Shown here piece after piece: positions 28,022-36,838 of a stretch of 63,407 bases of DNA (position 1 is the stretch's first letter; each line of letters starts with the position of its first letter). The notes under the pieces are model-generated. The model ran no database searches. It saw only the letters and a list, made by a program, of their open reading frames with translations, and was not told the origin of the DNA. The stretch spans positions 179,731 to 243,137 of the forward strand of contig NZ_LMUX01000027.1 in the NCBI RefSeq assembly GCF_009765705.1. The letters are read 5' to 3'. The translations under genes were made by a program, and so were the position numbers. Source of the DNA: Burkholderia sp. L27(2015) (lineage in GTDB: Bacteria; Pseudomonadota; Gammaproteobacteria; Burkholderiales; Burkholderiaceae).

Positions 28022-29680
28022 TTATGGCGCGACTTCCAGCCTGCTGTCGGCCCCCATCACGCTAAGGAATTTGGCCGTCAACGGATGGCGTGGCTGCGTC
28101 AGCACCTCATGCGCCGGACCTTCTTCGACCACCGATCCGCCGCTGAGGAACACGACGCGATCGGCCACTTCGTCGGCGAAGCGCAACTGGTGCGTGGAGA
28201 TGATCATCGTCAGCCCGTCTTCGATCGCCAGTCGTTGGATCACATCGAGCACTTCGCCGACCAACTCCGGATCCAACGCGGAAGTCGGTTCATCGAGCAG
28301 CAGTACCCGAGGGTTCGGCGCCAGGGCGCGCGCAATGGCTACGCGTTGCTGCTGTCCGCCGGACAGATGCCGGGGCAACGCGTCGGCGCGATGACTGAGG
28401 CCGACACGCTCCAGCAGCTCGCGTGCCCGTCGATCGGCGTCCGCGGGCGCCATGCCGTGCACCCAGCGCAACGGGCCGGCCACGTTCTCGCGTGCGCTCA
28501 GGTGGCTGAACAGGTTGAATTGCTGGAACACCATGCCGACGCCCACGCTGGCGCGTTCGTTTGCCAGCTCGTGTTGGTTGGACGGCCGCCCGTCGACGCG
28601 AAAACCGATGCGCCGCCCTTCGACGCGGATATCGCCTGAGTCCCAGCTCTCAAGATGGTTGATACAGCGCAGCAGCGTGCTCTTGCCCGACCCACTGGGC
28701 CCAAGCAGCGCGACGACCTCTCCGGTACGGATCGTAAGATCGAACCCATCGAGCACGATCTGCTCACCGTAGCGCTTTTTCAAGCCACGCACTTGCACCG
28801 CTGGGCCTTCACTCGCGAGTGCGGCGTAGCGTTTGGCCCGATCGGGCATCGGTGCTCTGGCGATAGTCGGTGGCGGCTCGTCCGATGTATGTACGGACGA
28901 TGCCTGCGTTAGCGGCGTTAGCGATGTCGCCAACTCGGCCGAAGCCGTTGCCTTCGACCTCGCAGCAACGCTGAAGTTATCCCGCGCAAACAAACGCGCA
29001 AAAAGTTGCTTGAAGCGATTCGGCGACGTTGGCCGGTCGAGATCGAGCGCACCTTCGACGAATAACTGGATCACACTGATCGCGCCAGTCAACAACAGGT
29101 AAATCAGGCCGGACGCAAAGAAGATCGAGAAGAAGTCGAACGTCGACGAAGCCAACTGCGTGCTGCGCAGTGTCAACTCGTCGACGGCGATCACCGAAGC
29201 CAGCGACGAATTCTTCAACGCGCTGACCGACTCGTTGCCAAGCGCCGGCACCATCGTGCGTATCGCCTGAGGCGCTATCACGCGGCGCATCAGCACCCAG
29301 GGCGTCATCCCCAGTGCTTGGCCCGCGACAACTTGGCCGCGGTCGACACCCAGCACGCCGGAGCGCAGAATCTCCGCGATGAATGGCCCTTCGTTGGCCG
29401 CCAGGGCGAGACCCGCCGCGGCCATCGCGCTCAACTTCAGGCCGATGTGCGGCAAGGCATCGTAAGCAAAAACCAATTGAAGAATCAGCGGCGTGCCGCG
29501 AAAGATCACCGTATAGCCGCGAGCGATCGCGGCCAGTGGCCCGACGCGACTGAGCTGCATACTCGCCAACACCAGTCCTACCAACACTCCGCCTGCCAGA
29601 CCCAACCCAGTGACCGCGACCGTGAAGCCGATGCCCTTAAGCAGGTAAGGCAGACCAAGATAGTGCAAAAAAAGATTCAT
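28022..29680 (-). CDS. Polar amino-acid/amide-type ABC transporter: permease fused to ATP-binding protein
   Basis: A 552-residue natural fusion. Residues ~1-212 are a His/Glu/Gln-type permease (YTVIFRGTPLILQLVF; EAA loop GQALGMTPWVLMRRVIAPQAIR; NESVSALKNSSLASVIAVDEL). Residues ~213-290 are an Arg/Ala/Ser/Pro-rich linker. Residues ~293-552 are a complete ATPase (Walker A LLGPSGSGKST, signature LSGGQQQRVAIARA, Walker B VLLLDEPTSALDP, H-loop ISTHQLRFADE). It should dimerise to a full importer core. The ATG overlaps the binding-protein stop by one base (TAATG). Confidence 0.92.
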   Translation of the reverse strand: MNLFLHYLGLPYLLKGIGFTVAVTGLGLAGGVLVGLVLASMQLSRVGPLAAIARGYTVIFRGTPLILQLVFAYDALPHIGLKLSAMAAAGLALAANEGPFIAEILRSGVLGVDRGQVVAGQALGMTPWVLMRRVIAPQAIRTMVPALGNESVSALKNSSLASVIAVDELTLRSTQLASSTFDFFSIFFASGLIYLLLTGAISVIQLFVEGALDLDRPTSPNRFKQLFARLFARDNFSVAARSKATASAELATSLTPLTQASSVHTSDEPPPTIARAPMPDRAKRYAALASEGPAVQVRGLKKRYGEQIVLDGFDLTIRTGEVVALLGPSGSGKSTLLRCINHLESWDSGDIRVEGRRIGFRVDGRPSNQHELANERASVGVGMVFQQFNLFSHLSARENVAGPLRWVHGMAPADADRRARELLERVGLSHRADALPRHLSGGQQQRVAIARALAPNPRVLLLDEPTSALDPELVGEVLDVIQRLAIEDGLTMIISTHQLRFADEVADRVVFLSGGSVVEEGPAHEVLTQPRHPLTAKFLSVMGADSRLEVAP

Positions 29681-30609
29681 TAGTTCGACACGATAAGCTT
29701 GGGTGTTTCGAGGTTTTCTGCGCCCAGCGCCCACTTGTTAAGCAGTTGCGTCTGGATGCCGGCCTTCTGGATTGCGACCAGTGCGGCCATGACGGCGGCG
29801 CGGAACTCCGGCTTGTCCTTGGGCACGGCGATGCCGACCGAATAGGGCAGCGTTACGGCAGTTGCCTTAGCGAGCTTGTCCGGAAAGGCCTTGACCGCCT
29901 GGTCCACCGTATTGACGTCATTGACGTAGGTATCGGCGCGGCCGGCCAGGATTGCCTGAATGGCGTTGGCGTTGTTGTCATAGAGTTGCACCGAGGCTTC
30001 CGGTTTGCCCGCGGCCTTGCACGCCGGCCCGAGATTCTGGATCAGCGGCACTTCTACATAGCCGGTGTTCTCCGCCGCCGCATCGCCGCACATCGTTGTG
30101 TTGATGCCGGTAATCTTCTTCGGGTTGCCCTTCACGACCAGAACGCCGTCGAACACTTTGGAATAGGTGATGAAGTCGGCTGCCTTGGCGCGGTCCTCGG
30201 TCGCATAGATGTCGGAGATCACGATATCGGCTTGGCCGCTTTGCAGGGTGGTCAACAAGGCCGCGAACGTGACGGGCGTGTAGCTCATGGTGGCGCCCAG
30301 GCAACTGGCGATCGTGTCGCCCAGATCGACGTCGAAGCCGATGTATTTGCTCGGGTCGTTGGGGTCGAGCGCTTCGTAGCCCGGCGTGTGCGGGTTGATT
30401 GCGTTGATCAGCGTCTTACCCTTGAATTGCGGGTACTTCGCCTGCAAGGCTGTGCACTCGGCCGGTACCGCCGACGTCGCCGCTTGGGCGCGCCCCGAGA
30501 TCAAAAACACCATCAGGCAGACGCAGCCGAACACGGCCAGGCGCCAACGCCCGATAGCCCTGTTTGCGGTCCGGAAGCTTTGCCCGTAGTCGAAAAGGTT
30601 GGTGTGCAT
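29680..30609 (-). CDS. ABC transporter substrate-binding protein (polar amino-acid type, family 3)
   Basis: A 309-residue periplasmic binding protein. The signal segment (WRLAVFGCVCLMVFLISGRAQA) follows ~20 cytosolic residues; the mature part begins ATSAVPAECTALQAKYPQFKGK. Family-3 marks are IGFDVDLGDTIASCLGA, FAALLTTLQSGQADIVISDIYATEDRAKAADFITYS and YDNNANAIQAILAGRADTYVND. AGGAG lies eight bases before ATG 30609. It is one base from the permease-ATPase gene and ~240 bases after the AraC-acetamidase fusion. In this setting its ligand may be an amide rather than an amino acid. Confidence 0.9.
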   Translation of the reverse strand: MHTNLFDYGQSFRTANRAIGRWRLAVFGCVCLMVFLISGRAQAATSAVPAECTALQAKYPQFKGKTLINAINPHTPGYEALDPNDPSKYIGFDVDLGDTIASCLGATMSYTPVTFAALLTTLQSGQADIVISDIYATEDRAKAADFITYSKVFDGVLVVKGNPKKITGINTTMCGDAAAENTGYVEVPLIQNLGPACKAAGKPEASVQLYDNNANAIQAILAGRADTYVNDVNTVDQAVKAFPDKLAKATAVTLPYSVGIAVPKDKPEFRAAVMAALVAIQKAGIQTQLLNKWALGAENLETPKLIVSN

Positions 30610-30792
30610 CGGAAAACTCCTAAGCGGCTGATGACAATGGCCTGCACCGCGCGGGCCGTGTTGCATCGCACAGGTAGGAGCGTAGGTGAAGGAAATTCCG
30701 GGGGCTTGTCTTGAAACGCACAAATGCTTGCACGAGGGTGCACGTCGGGGTGCGGGTCATCCGCTCGGGGTGCAATTCGACGAAACGGAGGG

Positions 30793-30873
30793 GACGTTGG
30801 TCGGCCAACGAAGGCGGGGGGCGTTGGTCGGCCAACGAAAGCAAGGGACGCTAGTCGGTGAACAAAGCCTTGC
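30793..30873 (-). repeat. Three 27-bp tandem repeats spanning the 3' end of the AraC-acetamidase gene
   Basis: Units begin at 30793, 30820 and 30847 with an exact 27-base period. The first two share GTTGGTCGGCCAACGAA; the third (GCTAGTCGGTGAACAAA) contains the stop codon and last codons (LFTD) of the fusion gene. Each of the first two contains GTTGG-N4-CCAAC, able to form a small hairpin. The pattern suggests the gene's 3' end was duplicated downstream and then drifted. Confidence 0.75.
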
Positions 30874-33280
30874 GGATTATTGCGTGGACACCCCAGTTGC
30901 CGTCGACCACTTGCGTCACGCCAAAATCCACCGCCACTGAAATCAACGAGATCGCCTCGTCTTCCGATAGCCCTTTTGTCGTCATCAGGAAGCGTCGCGT
31001 TTTATTGAACGCGTCGCGCATGGCCAAATCCAGCGTCGACTTGTCGTAGACCTCGCTCTGCGCGCTGGTGCCAAATTCAGCCAGGTAGTTGGGATAGCTG
31101 AAGCCGTGAAGTATCCACTCGTCTGCGGTTTCGACCAGCGGGTAGGTGAGGTCTGCAAATGGCTGGTCGGCCAGCGTTTCTTTTTTATGCAGCACTAGCT
31201 CGAAGTCGCCGGTCAGCGAACACTCGATCGCCGTTCCGCACAGTTCGGAATCGCCTTGCGATGCATGCGGGTCACCAATCGACAGCAGTGCGCCGGGCAC
31301 GCCAACCGGCAAGAAGACGCTGGCACCGCGAGCGACGCGCCAGTTATCGAGGTTGCCGCCAAAGGTGGAGGGCGGGATCGAATCGATCAGGCCATTCTGC
31401 TGCGGCGCCACCGTGATGACGCCAAAGTGCGGACGCACCGGGATCTTGACGTTCTTGAGGATGTTGTGATTTTCGACCACCGTTGTATGGTCGACCGGCA
31501 CGCCCGGGTAGTCGATGGTGGGATGCAGCACACCGAACGGATCGCGCTGCGGTGTCCAGCGAAAATTGTAGACCGCCCGCGCGCAGGCGGTTTCGCCATT
31601 GGCATTGCCGCGGTTGGCGGCGTCGGTCGCGTCGAGTTCGTAAATCGTGACCACCTCACGAGGCTTGGGTTCGGTCAGCAGCTCACGATAATGAAAACCC
31701 CACCAGGCGGCCGCGTTGCTGCCGAACGCGCGGCCAGGAAAGCGCGGGTTCGCGCAGCGACGCGGATGGATGTCGAGGATGCGTACCTCGAGCACGTCGC
31801 CTGGCTGCGCGCCGCGTACGGCGATCGGCCCGGTGCAGATATGTACGCCGAAGCCTTCGCCTGCGCCACGTCCATAGATCGACGCGTCCATCGGACCCGC
31901 GCCGCGCCGGTCGACGTTCTTATGCTTGGCGGTCCAGTGGAATACGCTTTCGGCACCGGGATCGCCTTCGATCATGCGCGCCCAGTCGTCGGCGGCGTGT
32001 TGTGTCAATGTTTCTATCGTCACCGTATCGCCGCTGCTGACCTCGAGCACCGGCTTCAGGTCATGGCTGAAATAACCCCAGTGAACGGTGTTGGCGGTGG
32101 CGCGCAGCAGATGATGACGCGGTCGCGATCGCGACGGTGCTTTGGCGGCGATTTCCGGTTTGCCCTGATGCGTGTCGATGGGAGGCGGCGCGACCAAAGT
32201 ATCCGCGGCGGCGACCGTGGGCGTACGCGACAGGTCGGCACTATCATGGGGTACGGGTTGGACATGCTGCAGCAGGCTCTGCGCATTAAGCGGCAACCCG
32301 CGAGAGATGCGCCGCACCAAGTGCCGCGACAACTCGAGGCTCGCTTCATGCCGGAAGGTGCGCGGCGACGCGCCGTACTGCTCGCGAAATACCCGGCTGA
32401 AATGGGCCGAATCGTTAAAGCCCCAGCGAAAGCAGATATCTGAAATCGACACCTTGTCGTACAGCGGATCGACCAGTTCGGCCCGGCAGCGTTCGAGTCG
32501 GCGCGAGCGCAGATAGGTCGAGAAATTTTGCCCGACGGTTTCGAAAAGTTTTTGCAGATAACGTGGCGAGACGCGTTCTTCCTTGGCGATCAGCGCAAGA
32601 CTGATTTCCGAATCGGCCAGTCTTGCTTCGATGATCCGGCAAACGCGCGAGAAAATCGCCGCCTGTGAGGGAGTGAGGCCGCCGAAGCTGCCCTCCCGTT
32701 CATGACCGGCGAGGCTGGCGACGAGAAATTCGGCCAATGCCAACTCGAGCGGGCGCAGATCGTTCGATGACAGCGTCTCGACGCTTTCGGCAATTGAGCG
32801 CAGGAAACCCGAAAACACGTGCGCGATACCCGTGTCGCCCGAGAGGCAGCCGGCCCGTAATGAAAATGGCATCAACAACCTGGCGTTAACCGCGTTGTTC
32901 GGCACACGGACCACGAACACCCGGAATTCCGCCGCAAACGCCAGGCGTAACGGCTCGCGGGACGACGCATACACGATGTCGCCGATCGCTACGCGCTCCC
33001 GCACGCCGTCGGCCACCAGTGTTGCGTCGCCGTCCGCGTGCAGCACGATCATCAGGCTGTCGCCGGCGTCGGTCTTGAGGTCCAGCGTTTGCGCGACCGA
33101 AGTCAGCAGGCTCAGCTCGAATCCGCCAGTGGAAGTCTGTGACTTGATCGTGCCATGCAGTGAGCGGACCTCGTCCGCGCTGGTGCTGCTGCGCAGGCCG
33201 ACGCGATCCAATGCGCCGGTCCATGCGCGCAAGCGTTCAGCTTCGGGATATGACTCGGTGGTAAAGCGCTGCAAGTCCAA
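30851..33280 (-). CDS. AraC family regulator fused to a complete acetamidase/formamidase domain
   Basis: An 809-residue two-module protein. Residues 1-190 look like an AraC-binding-like sensor domain (SLMIVLHADGDATLVADG; YASSREPLRLAF). Residues ~211-310 are an AraC double helix-turn-helix (ISLALIAKEERVSPRYLQKLF and VSISDICFRWGFNDSAHFSR VFRE QYG). A ~75-residue Pro/Ser/Ala-rich linker leads to residues ~388-809, a full FmdA-type amidase with VHWGYFSHDLKPVLEV, RAFGSNAAAWWGFHY and GDPHASQGDSELCGTAIE all conserved. The frame is continuous with no stop or frameshift. It may sense amides and hydrolyse them, controlling the downstream transporter and acetamidase genes. The pairing is inferred, not demonstrated. 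Confidence 0.88.
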   Translation of the reverse strand: MDLQRFTTESYPEAERLRAWTGALDRVGLRSSTSADEVRSLHGTIKSQTSTGGFELSLLTSVAQTLDLKTDAGDSLMIVLHADGDATLVADGVRERVAIGDIVYASSREPLRLAFAAEFRVFVVRVPNNAVNARLLMPFSLRAGCLSGDTGIAHVFSGFLRSIAESVETLSSNDLRPLELALAEFLVASLAGHEREGSFGGLTPSQAAIFSRVCRIIEARLADSEISLALIAKEERVSPRYLQKLFETVGQNFSTYLRSRRLERCRAELVDPLYDKVSISDICFRWGFNDSAHFSRVFREQYGASPRTFRHEASLELSRHLVRRISRGLPLNAQSLLQHVQPVPHDSADLSRTPTVAAADTLVAPPPIDTHQGKPEIAAKAPSRSRPRHHLLRATANTVHWGYFSHDLKPVLEVSSGDTVTIETLTQHAADDWARMIEGDPGAESVFHWTAKHKNVDRRGAGPMDASIYGRGAGEGFGVHICTGPIAVRGAQPGDVLEVRILDIHPRRCANPRFPGRAFGSNAAAWWGFHYRELLTEPKPREVVTIYELDATDAANRGNANGETACARAVYNFRWTPQRDPFGVLHPTIDYPGVPVDHTTVVENHNILKNVKIPVRPHFGVITVAPQQNGLIDSIPPSTFGGNLDNWRVARGASVFLPVGVPGALLSIGDPHASQGDSELCGTAIECSLTGDFELVLHKKETLADQPFADLTYPLVETADEWILHGFSYPNYLAEFGTSAQSEVYDKSTLDLAMRDAFNKTRRFLMTTKGLSEDEAISLISVAVDFGVTQVVDGNWGVHAIIRKALFTD

Positions 33281-33476
33281 ACGGATACCCTGGAGACGTT
33301 GATCGTGGGAGGATATCTACGCAATGTCCATGCCATCGCGCCATGCACGCGGGCGGCCCGATTCAAGCCAGACCGGTAGAACGCATCGACGCATTGGTGT
33401 GAAGATGCACTGCGGCGGAGCGAGGATGCACAGATTAGGCGCGCAAGCCATCCATCGTTCGATTTGCTAAAAAGCA

Positions 33477-33541
33477 CTTATAAGAAGCGTATAATCAATC
33501 CACCGCCTTATTGTGCTGCATATATGATGCGTAAGGAGTTG
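33477..33541 (+). promoter_or_regulatory. Candidate hipA promoter and ribosome-binding site
   Basis: A perfect TATAAT (33490-33495) stands ~50 bases before hipA. Just upstream is the 8-base palindrome CTTATAAG (33477-33484), a possible operator for the HipB-like protein. TAAGGAG (33531-33537) is a strong ribosome-binding site. A well-spaced -35 box is not clear: TTGCTA at 33464 leaves 20 bases. Confidence 0.5.
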
Positions 33542-33545
33542 TTTC

Positions 33546-34853
33546 ATGGATTGCAACCTACAGATATTTCTCGATGATCGCTGGGTCGACTGCGCGCAGA
33601 TCGAGCTTAACGGCGGCCTTTGCCAGTGGAATTACCTGGTCATGTACGCCGTGGAGCATACGAACGCTCCGCTATCACTGGCTGAGCCCGTAGACATTGA
33701 CATTCGCGCGGCCCGGACCATGCCCGCCTTCCTCTACGACCTTGTCCCGCAGGGAGCCGGTCGTCGTTTCTTGTTGAGCGAGCTGAAACTGTCCGATGGC
33801 CCTAACGCGGACTTTGCGCTGGTCCGCGCAGGCGCCTTCAATCCGATCGGCCGGATCCGGGTGGCGGAGGCGGTCGGCTATTTTGATACACACGTGGCAC
33901 GGCACCCGGCCACGCGTGGCCTGCCCGGCCTGACGATCGACGAGGTCGTCTTGCGCAGCGCGGAATTCAAGGAGATGATGTTCCTGCATGGAATGCTGGG
34001 CACCGGCACCACGGGGGTCCAGGGTGCGGCGCCGAAATACCTGCTGACCAGGGACCGAGCGGGCCTGCTGCATGGTGATGCCGTCCTGCCCGATGCCGAT
34101 GCGGCGGAGCACCTGATCGCGAAGCTACCGCGCGGGAATAGCACGGCCGATGACAAAGTCCTGCGCAACGAAGCGGCGTATATGCGGGTGGCCGCCGCGC
34201 TGGGTATTCGTACGCATACGGATTTGCCGACTCTTCACGGCGACGTTCTGCTGATCCCGCGATTTGACCGGATCGTGCGCGATGGGAAAGTCGTTCGCCT
34301 TCATCAGGAAAGCGTGGCATCCATTCTGGGGTTGTCCGGCTTTGAGCTGCGCCCGAGCCTCTTCGACGTGGTGGTCGGGATCCGCAAGGTTGTCACCGAC
34401 CCCGCGGCAGAAACACTCGAATTCATCAAGCGGGACGTGCTCAATCTGGCGCTACGCAACACAGACAATCACGCGCGCAATACAGCCGTGCAACGGGTTG
34501 ACGGTCAGGTCCGGCTCACGCCCCTGTTCGACTTCGCGCCCATGTATCTGGATCCCGAATTGATTCCACGTGCGCTGCGATGGTATGCGCCCGACAGCCG
34601 CATCGAGCTGACGGACTGGGCCGACGTGCTCGCGGTGCTCCCTATACATGAACACGAGCGCCGAGTGCTCGCCCAGGCATTGAGCCGGTTTGCCAAGCAG
34701 GTCGAATGCCTGCCCGACATCATGGAAGCGCAGGGCGTCGATCGCGACATCATCGAGTTCCTGACGCAATCCATTGATACGCAGGTCCGCCAACTGAAAG
34801 CCCTTCAACCTCCAGAGACTCATCATGCCCCGTCGGACCCGACCTACCCGTGA
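33546..34853 (+). CDS. hipA: HipA family type II toxin-antitoxin kinase
   Basis: A 435-residue HipA-fold Ser/Thr kinase. In E. coli HipA phosphorylates glutamyl-tRNA synthetase and causes persistence. Visible parts: N-subdomain (ARTMPAFLYDLVPQGAGRRF), an ATP-loop-like GTTGVQGAAPKYLL, the lysine region, LLIPRFDRI, the catalytic loop RNTDNHARNTAV (~305) and the metal motif LFDFAPMY (~327). Length is typical. The order here is toxin then HTH gene, opposite to E. coli hipBA, and the two overlap by 29 bases. Confidence 0.92.
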   Translation: MDCNLQIFLDDRWVDCAQIELNGGLCQWNYLVMYAVEHTNAPLSLAEPVDIDIRAARTMPAFLYDLVPQGAGRRFLLSELKLSDGPNADFALVRAGAFNPIGRIRVAEAVGYFDTHVARHPATRGLPGLTIDEVVLRSAEFKEMMFLHGMLGTGTTGVQGAAPKYLLTRDRAGLLHGDAVLPDADAAEHLIAKLPRGNSTADDKVLRNEAAYMRVAAALGIRTHTDLPTLHGDVLLIPRFDRIVRDGKVVRLHQESVASILGLSGFELRPSLFDVVVGIRKVVTDPAAETLEFIKRDVLNLALRNTDNHARNTAVQRVDGQVRLTPLFDFAPMYLDPELIPRALRWYAPDSRIELTDWADVLAVLPIHEHERRVLAQALSRFAKQVECLPDIMEAQGVDRDIIEFLTQSIDTQVRQLKALQPPETHHAPSDPTYP

Positions 34854-35124
34854 CGAGCAGAACGCTCTGCGCCGAACTTTCTACGAAAGGATCGGCCGCG
34901 GCGACATGACCATTCCTGAGGCGATGAAAGCGATGCGCCAGATGACAGGCTTGACCCAGGAGGAATTCGCCGCGCATCGCGACGTCAGCCGCCGGGTCAT
35001 CCAGGACATCGAGCGCGGTACCGGCAACCCGACCGTCGACTCCCTCAACAGCGTCGCAAAGCTCTTCGGTCTGCAGGTCGGTTTCGTCCGGGTCCGGCGG
35101 AACGAACCCGACCAGCCGACTTAA
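34825..35124 (+). CDS. hipB: HipB-like helix-turn-helix antitoxin
   Basis: A 99-residue protein with a Cro/CI-type helix-turn-helix (MRQMTGLTQEEFAAHRDVSRRVIQDIERGTGNPTVDSLNSVAKLFG, ~38-85). A basic N-terminal arm and a short C-terminal beta-like segment (LQVGFVRVRR) could dimerise. Its start overlaps the 3' end of hipA, implying coupled translation, and it should both neutralise HipA and repress the shared promoter. Confidence 0.85.
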   Translation: MPRRTRPTRDEQNALRRTFYERIGRGDMTIPEAMKAMRQMTGLTQEEFAAHRDVSRRVIQDIERGTGNPTVDSLNSVAKLFGLQVGFVRVRRNEPDQPT

Positions 35125-35145
35125 CGGCCCTTCCTCCTATGCTAC

Positions 35146-35958
35146 TCAGGTCACCTTGCTGCGCAAATAAGCCGAAACACGCTCCGCACAAGCCACCAGT
35201 GCAAACGTAATAATCAGCAGCAACGATACGGTCTGATACTGGAACAGATTCATCGAAGTCAGCAACTGGAACCCAATACCGCCCGCACCCACGAATCCGA
35301 GTATCAGCGACGAGCGCAGGTTTTCATCGAAGCGGAACAGGCTAATCCCCAGCAGCGACGGCAGCACCCCGGGCACCACCGCATGCGTGAACACCTGCAG
35401 ACGCCCGGCACCGGTCAGCGTCAACGCTTCCACTGGCCCCATATCCATATCCTCGATAACCTCGGCGAACAACCGACCGAGCATACCAACCGAATGCACC
35501 GCCAACGCCAGCGCACCTGGAAACGGACCCAAGCCAACCGCCGTAACAAACAACAACGCCCAAACCAGATCAGGAACCGCGCGGGTAATACCAATCAACG
35601 CCCGCGCGCCAAAATACAGCGGACGAGCCGGCGTCACATTACTCGCAGCCAGGATCGCCAGCGGAAACGCCATCAACACGCCAAACACCGTGCCGAAAAT
35701 AGCCAGATCGATCGTTTCCAGCACCGGCCAAAGATTCGGCACGAACTGGTCATAAGCGGGAGGCATTGCGCGCGAAATGATATCGGCCATCCCATGCGCG
35801 CCGGTGATCAGGTCTTGCGGACGGGCCTGCACGACATACAGCGTCTGGGCGAATACCGCCAGCGCCACGACGGCCGCGAATACGAACCATGCCGTATGCA
35901 GCGCCGACTTCCTGGGGGGCATGCCCCCAGGAAGGGTAGGACTAAAAGTTTGATTCAT
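35146..35958 (-). CDS. phnE: Phosphonate-type ABC transporter permease
   Basis: A 270-residue inner-membrane permease. Typical PhnE features: IDLAIFGTVFGVLMAFPLAILAASN, ALIGITRAVPDLVWALLFVTAVGLGPFPGALALA, then VGMLGRLFAEVIEDMDMGPVEALTLTGAGRLQVF (EAA loop) and FRFDENLRSSLILGFVGAGGIGFQL. It is last in the phnD-phnC-phnE order, the usual arrangement for uptake of phosphonates, phosphite or phosphate. Only one permease gene is present, so it should homodimerise. Confidence 0.9.
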   Translation of the reverse strand: MNQTFSPTLPGGMPPRKSALHTAWFVFAAVVALAVFAQTLYVVQARPQDLITGAHGMADIISRAMPPAYDQFVPNLWPVLETIDLAIFGTVFGVLMAFPLAILAASNVTPARPLYFGARALIGITRAVPDLVWALLFVTAVGLGPFPGALALAVHSVGMLGRLFAEVIEDMDMGPVEALTLTGAGRLQVFTHAVVPGVLPSLLGISLFRFDENLRSSLILGFVGAGGIGFQLLTSMNLFQYQTVSLLLIITFALVACAERVSAYLRSKVT

Positions 35959-35977
35959 GCGGGTCTTGGCTCAAGCC

Positions 35978-36838
35978 TTAAGCGGCTTCTGACGTGTACA
36001 GGCTGGCTATCTGACGGCTGGACACCGCGGATGCAGGTTGATCGAATTCCATCCGGCCGCGGCGCAAGCCGATCAGCCGGTCGGCATAGCGCGACGCCAG
36101 CTCGGGCTGATGCAGTACGCACACGATTGCCAGGCCGTCGTCGGTTGCCAGACGGCGCAGCAATTGCATCACTTCATCGGCGGCCTCCGGGTCGAGGCTA
36201 GCTACCGGTTCGTCAGCGAGCAGCACTTGCGGGCGTTGCGCGAGTGCGCGTGCAACGGCCACGCGCTGCGCCTGACCACCCGACAGCGTGCCGGCACGCT
36301 GGTGCGCCAGGTGCAGCAAGCCAACTTCGTCAAGAAAGCCCAACGACGACTCGATTTCGCTTTTCGGAATTCGGCCCAGTGCAGTAGCCAACGTACGGTG
36401 ACGGCCCAGCGTGCCGCAGCACACATTCGCCAACACACTACGCCGTTTGACCAGATTGGCATTCTGGGAAATGATCGCGAGCGGCAGACGGCCGATGCGC
36501 AAATCCTTGCCCGATAACTGGGCCAGGTCGCGCCCAGCGACCTCGATCGAACCGTTGGTTGGTCGATTGAGGCCGACTACGCATTTCATGAAAGTCGATT
36601 TGCCGCTACCGTTGCTGCCCAAGACAACCACCATCTCGCCGGCGTTGACCGCCAGGTTCAGATTGGTGAGCGCGGTGTGTCCGTTCGGATAGCGCATGGC
36701 CAGGTCGCGCACAGCCAAGCGCACGCCCGTGCGGGCGGCGCTATTTGCGGCGACCGTAGCTTGCCGGCCGCCGTCGACGTTCGTATGCCCCGAATCATCC
36801 AGGGCAAACGCGTCAGCATTGCTATACAGAGTGTTCAC
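35978..36838 (-). CDS. phnC: Phosphonate-type ABC transporter ATP-binding protein
   Basis: A 286-residue ATPase with Walker A VLGSNGSGKSTFMKC, the PhnC-like ISQNANLVKRRSVLANVCCGTLGR segment, signature LSGGQAQRVAVARA, and Walker B VLLADEPVASLDPEAADEVM. The LVxRRSVLxNV segment is characteristic of the PhnC group. Residues ~1-38 are an unusual Asn/Ala-rich N-terminal extension. The ATG at 36838 overlaps the phnD stop by four bases. Confidence 0.92.
   Translation of the reverse strand: MNTLYSNADAFALDDSGHTNVDGGRQATVAANSAARTGVRLAVRDLAMRYPNGHTALTNLNLAVNAGEMVVVLGSNGSGKSTFMKCVVGLNRPTNGSIEVAGRDLAQLSGKDLRIGRLPLAIISQNANLVKRRSVLANVCCGTLGRHRTLATALGRIPKSEIESSLGFLDEVGLLHLAHQRAGTLSGGQAQRVAVARALAQRPQVLLADEPVASLDPEAADEVMQLLRRLATDDGLAIVCVLHQPELASRYADRLIGLRRGRMEFDQPASAVSSRQIASLYTSEAA

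Noticed and set aside
31256-32443. Long plus-strand open frame opposite the AraC-acetamidase gene
   Set aside because: It is an antisense shadow in GC-rich DNA; the minus strand encodes recognisable domains throughout.
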